Shown: positions 61,533 to 64,000 of the stretch, in pieces
How positions within the stretch are numbered: the stretch's first letter is position 1
Layout of the letters: each line of letters starts with the position of its first letter
Source of the DNA: Ruegeria arenilitoris
GTDB lineage: Bacteria; Pseudomonadota; Alphaproteobacteria; Rhodobacterales; Rhodobacteraceae
Assembly: GCF_013030985.1 (NCBI RefSeq)
Contig: NZ_WPYP01000008.1
Coordinates: 62,001-126,000 of the forward strand
Length of the DNA: 64,000 bases
Direction: 5' to 3'
Notes under the pieces: generated by a model
What the model was told of the DNA's origin: nothing
What the model saw: only the letters and a program-made list of their open reading frames with translations
The model's database searches: none
Position numbers and translations under genes: made by a program

Positions 61533-61988
61533 ATGCCGATGATTGCCGTAGAAACTCAGTTTGGTTGCCTTGGAGTCGAAGAGACTGATGGCGCCATCAC
61601 GCGCCTTGTGTGGGATGGTCGGAACGAAGGTCCTGAGACGCCTTTGTTGCAGGAAGCTGCCGCGCAGCTGACGGCCTATGATCAGGGTCGGCTTGAGCGA
61701 TTTGATCTGCCTTACCACGTCGCCGGGTCAAAGTTTCAGCAGCAGGTCTGTGATCTGATGTACGCCATCCCGCTGGGCGAAACCCGCACCTATGGCGATA
61801 TCGCCAAAGAGCTTGGGCAGCCCCCTCAGCCCGTGGGGCAGGCTTGCGGTGCCAATCCGATCCCGGTCATCATCCCCTGTCACCGGGTGTTGGCGGCCAA
61901 TGGTCTGGGCGGGTTTTCCGGCGATGGCGGGGTCGAGACCAAGGTTGCTCTGCTGCGCCATGAACGGGCGGCAGGCCTGCTGATCTGA
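61533..61988 (+). CDS. ogt: Methylated-DNA-protein-cysteine methyltransferase
   Basis: A 151-residue suicide DNA-repair enzyme for O6-alkylguanine. The active site is Cys116 in NPIPVIIPCHRVLAANG, preceded by the TRTYGDIAKELGQP helix-turn-helix and the FQQQVCDLMYAIPLGE linker. It lacks the N-terminal Ada regulatory domain, so it is the constitutive Ogt/MGMT type. It starts 71 bases after ileS, behind the terminator. Confidence 0.93.
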   Translation: MPMIAVETQFGCLGVEETDGAITRLVWDGRNEGPETPLLQEAAAQLTAYDQGRLERFDLPYHVAGSKFQQQVCDLMYAIPLGETRTYGDIAKELGQPPQPVGQACGANPIPVIIPCHRVLAANGLGGFSGDGGVETKVALLRHERAAGLLI

Positions 61989-62064
61989 CAAGCGGAATTC
62001 TATTGCAATCCGGTTGCTTGAGGCCCAATTTGTATCAGATAGAGTATTCAAAGGACCGCATTGA

Positions 62065-62532
62065 ATGACCGCCCAATCAGACCTGGCCGCCCGTAAAAAG
62101 GTCATTATTGACCGCCTGATGTCGCTGGAAGAGCAGGAACTTGCCACCGCGCAAGCCCATTACGACGCGTTTTTGAAGGATTCTCAACTGGATGACCGGG
62201 AAGGGCATGACAAGGACGATATCGCGGCCTCGCGCGAGAATGCGGATCTGGCGGCGGCTTTTGATGCCCCTGTGCACGCCCATCACGCCAAGATCGACGT
62301 GATCGAAAACACCGATTTCAGCCTGACCGACACGGTGCAGCCCGGTGCGGTGGTCAAGTTCAACAATCGCCGCTTTGTGGTCTGCGTCTCGACTACGCGG
62401 TTCGATGTTGACGGCAAGACCTATATGGGGATCTCAACCCAAAGCCCGATCTACCTGTCGATGGTGGGCCTGCAAGAGGGTGATGTCTTCACCCATAACG
62501 GGACTGAGTTCGAGGTTCAGGAAGTCCTGTAA
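62065..62532 (+). CDS. GreA/GreB C-terminal-like protein
   Basis: A 155-residue protein. Residues ~85-155 resemble the Gre/FKBP-like C-terminal domain (DTVQPGAVVKFNNRRFVVCVSTTRFDVDGKTYMGISTQSPIYLSMVGLQEGDVF), with the S-P-I-Y-L and G-x-x-x-G-D motifs of elongation factors. The N-terminal ~80 residues are short and partly helical (Glu/Ala-rich, DREGHDKDDIAASREN), too short for a full GreA coiled coil. It may bind RNA polymerase like Rnk or a Gre anti-factor. Its stop overlaps the pcs 3' end by 16 bases. Confidence 0.72.
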   Translation: MTAQSDLAARKKVIIDRLMSLEEQELATAQAHYDAFLKDSQLDDREGHDKDDIAASRENADLAAAFDAPVHAHHAKIDVIENTDFSLTDTVQPGAVVKFNNRRFVVCVSTTRFDVDGKTYMGISTQSPIYLSMVGLQEGDVFTHNGTEFEVQEVL

Positions 62533-63230
62533 TCTGCGCTTTTGCGCTGCGGTATGATCTGCTGCGCAATTCCCGCTGACACCAGATAGAGGCTGGTGAT
62601 CACCAGACCCCAATGCGCCCAGCTTTCGGGATGGAAATCGACCCATGCAGCCCAGCCTGCAAAGAAAGTCCAGGCAAAGGCCATGGGCAGCGACACGGCG
62701 CGCCAACGCTCGGTGCGGACGGGGTGAATGAACTTCAACGGCAGGAACATCGCCAGCGACAGCAGCGACACCAGCAGCAGGATGATCCAGAAATTAGGCT
62801 CTAGCGCGAAAATCACGATCACGAACATGTTCCAGCAGCCGGGAAAGCCGGAAAAGGAGTTGTCCTTTGTTTTCATGCGCGTATCGGCAAAATACATGGC
62901 GCTGGCAAAGGTGATGACAATGATGGCGAACCAGCCGGTCCAGCCGTCCATCAATCCGGATTTGAACAGCGCATAGGCCGGGATAAACACATAGGTCAGA
63001 TAGTCGATGATCAGATCCAGCAGCACACCATCAAACTCGGGCGCGTTCTTCTTGACGTGGTAGTGGCGGGCCAGGGGGCCGTCGATGCCGTCCACGATGA
63101 ACGAGACCACCAGCCACAGATACATCAGGCTCCATTTTTCTTCGACAGCGGCCAACATGGCCAGCATTGCGAACACAGCGCCGGTGGCGGTGAACAGATG
63201 GACGAAAAGCGCTTTGAATCTGACGGTCAT
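62517..63230 (-). CDS. pcs: Phosphatidylcholine synthase
   Basis: A 237-residue membrane enzyme that joins CDP-diacylglycerol with choline to make phosphatidylcholine, the rhizobial one-step pathway. The CDP-alcohol phosphotransferase motif reads DGIDGPLARHYHVKKNAPEFDGVLLDLIIDYL (D-G-x-x-A-R-x8-G-x3-D-x3-D variant), with several transmembrane helices around it. A second motif ALFKSGLMDGWTGWFAII follows. Its 3' end overlaps the convergent Gre-like gene by 16 bases. It indicates phosphatidylcholine in the membrane, as in many alphaproteobacteria. Confidence 0.93.
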   Translation of the reverse strand: MTVRFKALFVHLFTATGAVFAMLAMLAAVEEKWSLMYLWLVVSFIVDGIDGPLARHYHVKKNAPEFDGVLLDLIIDYLTYVFIPAYALFKSGLMDGWTGWFAIIVITFASAMYFADTRMKTKDNSFSGFPGCWNMFVIVIFALEPNFWIILLLVSLLSLAMFLPLKFIHPVRTERWRAVSLPMAFAWTFFAGWAAWVDFHPESWAHWGLVITSLYLVSAGIAQQIIPQRKSADYRTS

Positions 63231-63313
63231 GCAGGTGTCATGACCGATGCGTTCGTCAGATGCAAACCAAAAGCCGGGTTAGAGGGATTGCCCGACGTCG
63301 CGATGCGAAGACG

Positions 63314-64000
63314 TCACGCTTTGGGGTGGGCGCGGTTATAGACCTCCATCAACCGAGCCGTGTCGACGGCCGTGTAGGTCTGAGTGGTCGAGAGCGACGC
63401 GTGCCCCAGCAGCTCCTGAATGGCACGCAGGTCGCCCCCGGCGGACAGCAGATGGGTGGCAAAGCTGTGCCGCAGAGCGTGGGGCGTGGCCGTTGCGGGC
63501 AGACCGAGTTGCATCCGCGCCTTGGCCATCACGCCCTGAATGGCCCTTGGGTTCAGCGGGCCACCACGCACACCGCGGAACAGAGCCATATCCTTGGCCT
63601 GGGGATGCGGACACAGCCGAAGGTAATGATCCACCGCCGCGCGGGCGGCAGGCAGGACGGGTACGATCCGCTCTTTGTTGCCTTTGCCGACGATTCGCAG
63701 GGTCTCGGGCAGGGGAGCGTCGGCACAGGTCAGGGACAGGGCCTCGGAAATACGCAAGCCGCAGCCGTAAAGCAGTGTGACCACCGCCACGTCGCGGGCT
63801 GCGACCCAATCGTTGGCCGATTGCAGCTCGACCGTTTCGATCATGGCGCGTGCGGCGTCTTCGGTCAGCGGGCGGGGCAGTTTCTTGGTGAACTTGGGCG
63901 CGCGGATCGACAGGACGGCGGTGGGCTCGAACCCCTCCCGCTCGGACAGCCAGCGGTAGAAGCTTTTGACGGCCGAGAGTTTGCGCGCCAGTGACCGCGC
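63314..64000 (-). CDS. xerC: Tyrosine recombinase XerC, C-terminal part
   Basis: The frame is open across the right edge, so the N-terminus is missing; the visible part encodes ~228 residues. Upstream of Met at 63844 it continues as FYRWLSEREGFEPTA, with a typical core-binding domain. The catalytic residues are seen: Arg in GLRISEALS, His/Arg in TPHALRHSFATHLL, His in LLGHASLSTTQ and the nucleophile Tyr in QTYTAVD. XerC with XerD resolves chromosome dimers at dif. Context (next to pcs, no phage genes) favours the housekeeping enzyme over an integrase. Confidence 0.92.
   Translation of the reverse strand, partial: ARSLARKLSAVKSFYRWLSEREGFEPTAVLSIRAPKFTKKLPRPLTEDAARAMIETVELQSANDWVAARDVAVVTLLYGCGLRISEALSLTCADAPLPETLRIVGKGNKERIVPVLPAARAAVDHYLRLCPHPQAKDMALFRGVRGGPLNPRAIQGVMAKARMQLGLPATATPHALRHSFATHLLSAGGDLRAIQELLGHASLSTTQTYTAVDTARLMEVYNRAHPKA

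Noticed and set aside
63314..64000. Phage-type integrase or edge of a genomic island
   Set aside because: The motifs and neighbours fit housekeeping XerC; no tRNA attachment site or phage gene is nearby.
1..64000. CRISPR arrays, insertion sequences and prophage genes
   Set aside because: No evenly spaced repeat array, no transposase and no phage structural gene was seen on either strand.

Overview
The window looks like a chromosome segment of a roseobacter-type alphaproteobacterium (Rhodobacteraceae, close to Ruegeria in style). The grounds are a high-GC sequence, a SAM/SAH riboswitch in front of metK (a class known from Rhodobacterales), the run rpsA-ihfB-lapA-trpF-trpB, a rhizobial-type phosphatidylcholine synthase, and palindromic intergenic repeats of a kind I associate with this group. 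Most of the window is ordinary core genome; nothing suggests a prophage, an insertion sequence or a CRISPR array.

Layout. 0-10 kb: tail of an HlyC/CorC protein, lnt, riboswitch-metK, trmB, a membrane protein, the coupled pair aroA-cmk, two small exported proteins, and a solitary flavin-dependent tryptophan-type halogenase. 10-15.3 kb: rpsA behind a long leader hairpin, ihfB, lapA, trpF, a small unknown protein, trpB. 15.3-17.3 kb: the oddest locus. Two tandem, slightly overlapping tRNA-like elements with 6-bp acceptor stems are followed by about 400 nt of structured DNA without a convincing gene, and then by a cytosolic SPFH/slipin-family gene that uses CGG for most arginines. 17.3-25 kb: DUF2237 and serine hydrolase genes, pth, rplY, a long palindrome, lldD, trpA, a PagL-like lipid A deacylase, ychF. 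25-32 kb: a LysR regulator and a two-gene NAD-dependent formate dehydrogenase (fused gamma-beta subunit plus a NuoG-like alpha subunit), then a cyclase/thioesterase pair. 32-38 kb: tamB-tamA on the minus strand.

38-47 kb is a purine (urate-allantoin-ureidoglycolate) catabolism island: puuD, a LysR gene, uraH, a fused allantoinase/OHCU decarboxylase, allA, a divergent GAPDH, allE and a 2-hydroxyacid dehydrogenase that could reduce glyoxylate. The urate hydroxylase puuD has an in-frame stop and a frameshift, and the neighbouring lysR has a frameshift and has lost its 3' end, while the downstream genes are intact. The first step of this version of the pathway therefore appears dead, or this 2-kb stretch carries sequence errors.

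47-64 kb: a TesB-like thioesterase, a DUF1007/NicO metal-transport pair with a histidine-rich loop, truA, ycjX-GNAT-ycjF in overlapping frames, a VIT-family transporter, a coupled SDR-DoxX/DUF2269/DUF2339 membrane set, ileS, an ogt-type methyltransferase, a GreA/GreB C-terminal-like protein, pcs, and the C-terminal part of xerC running off the end.
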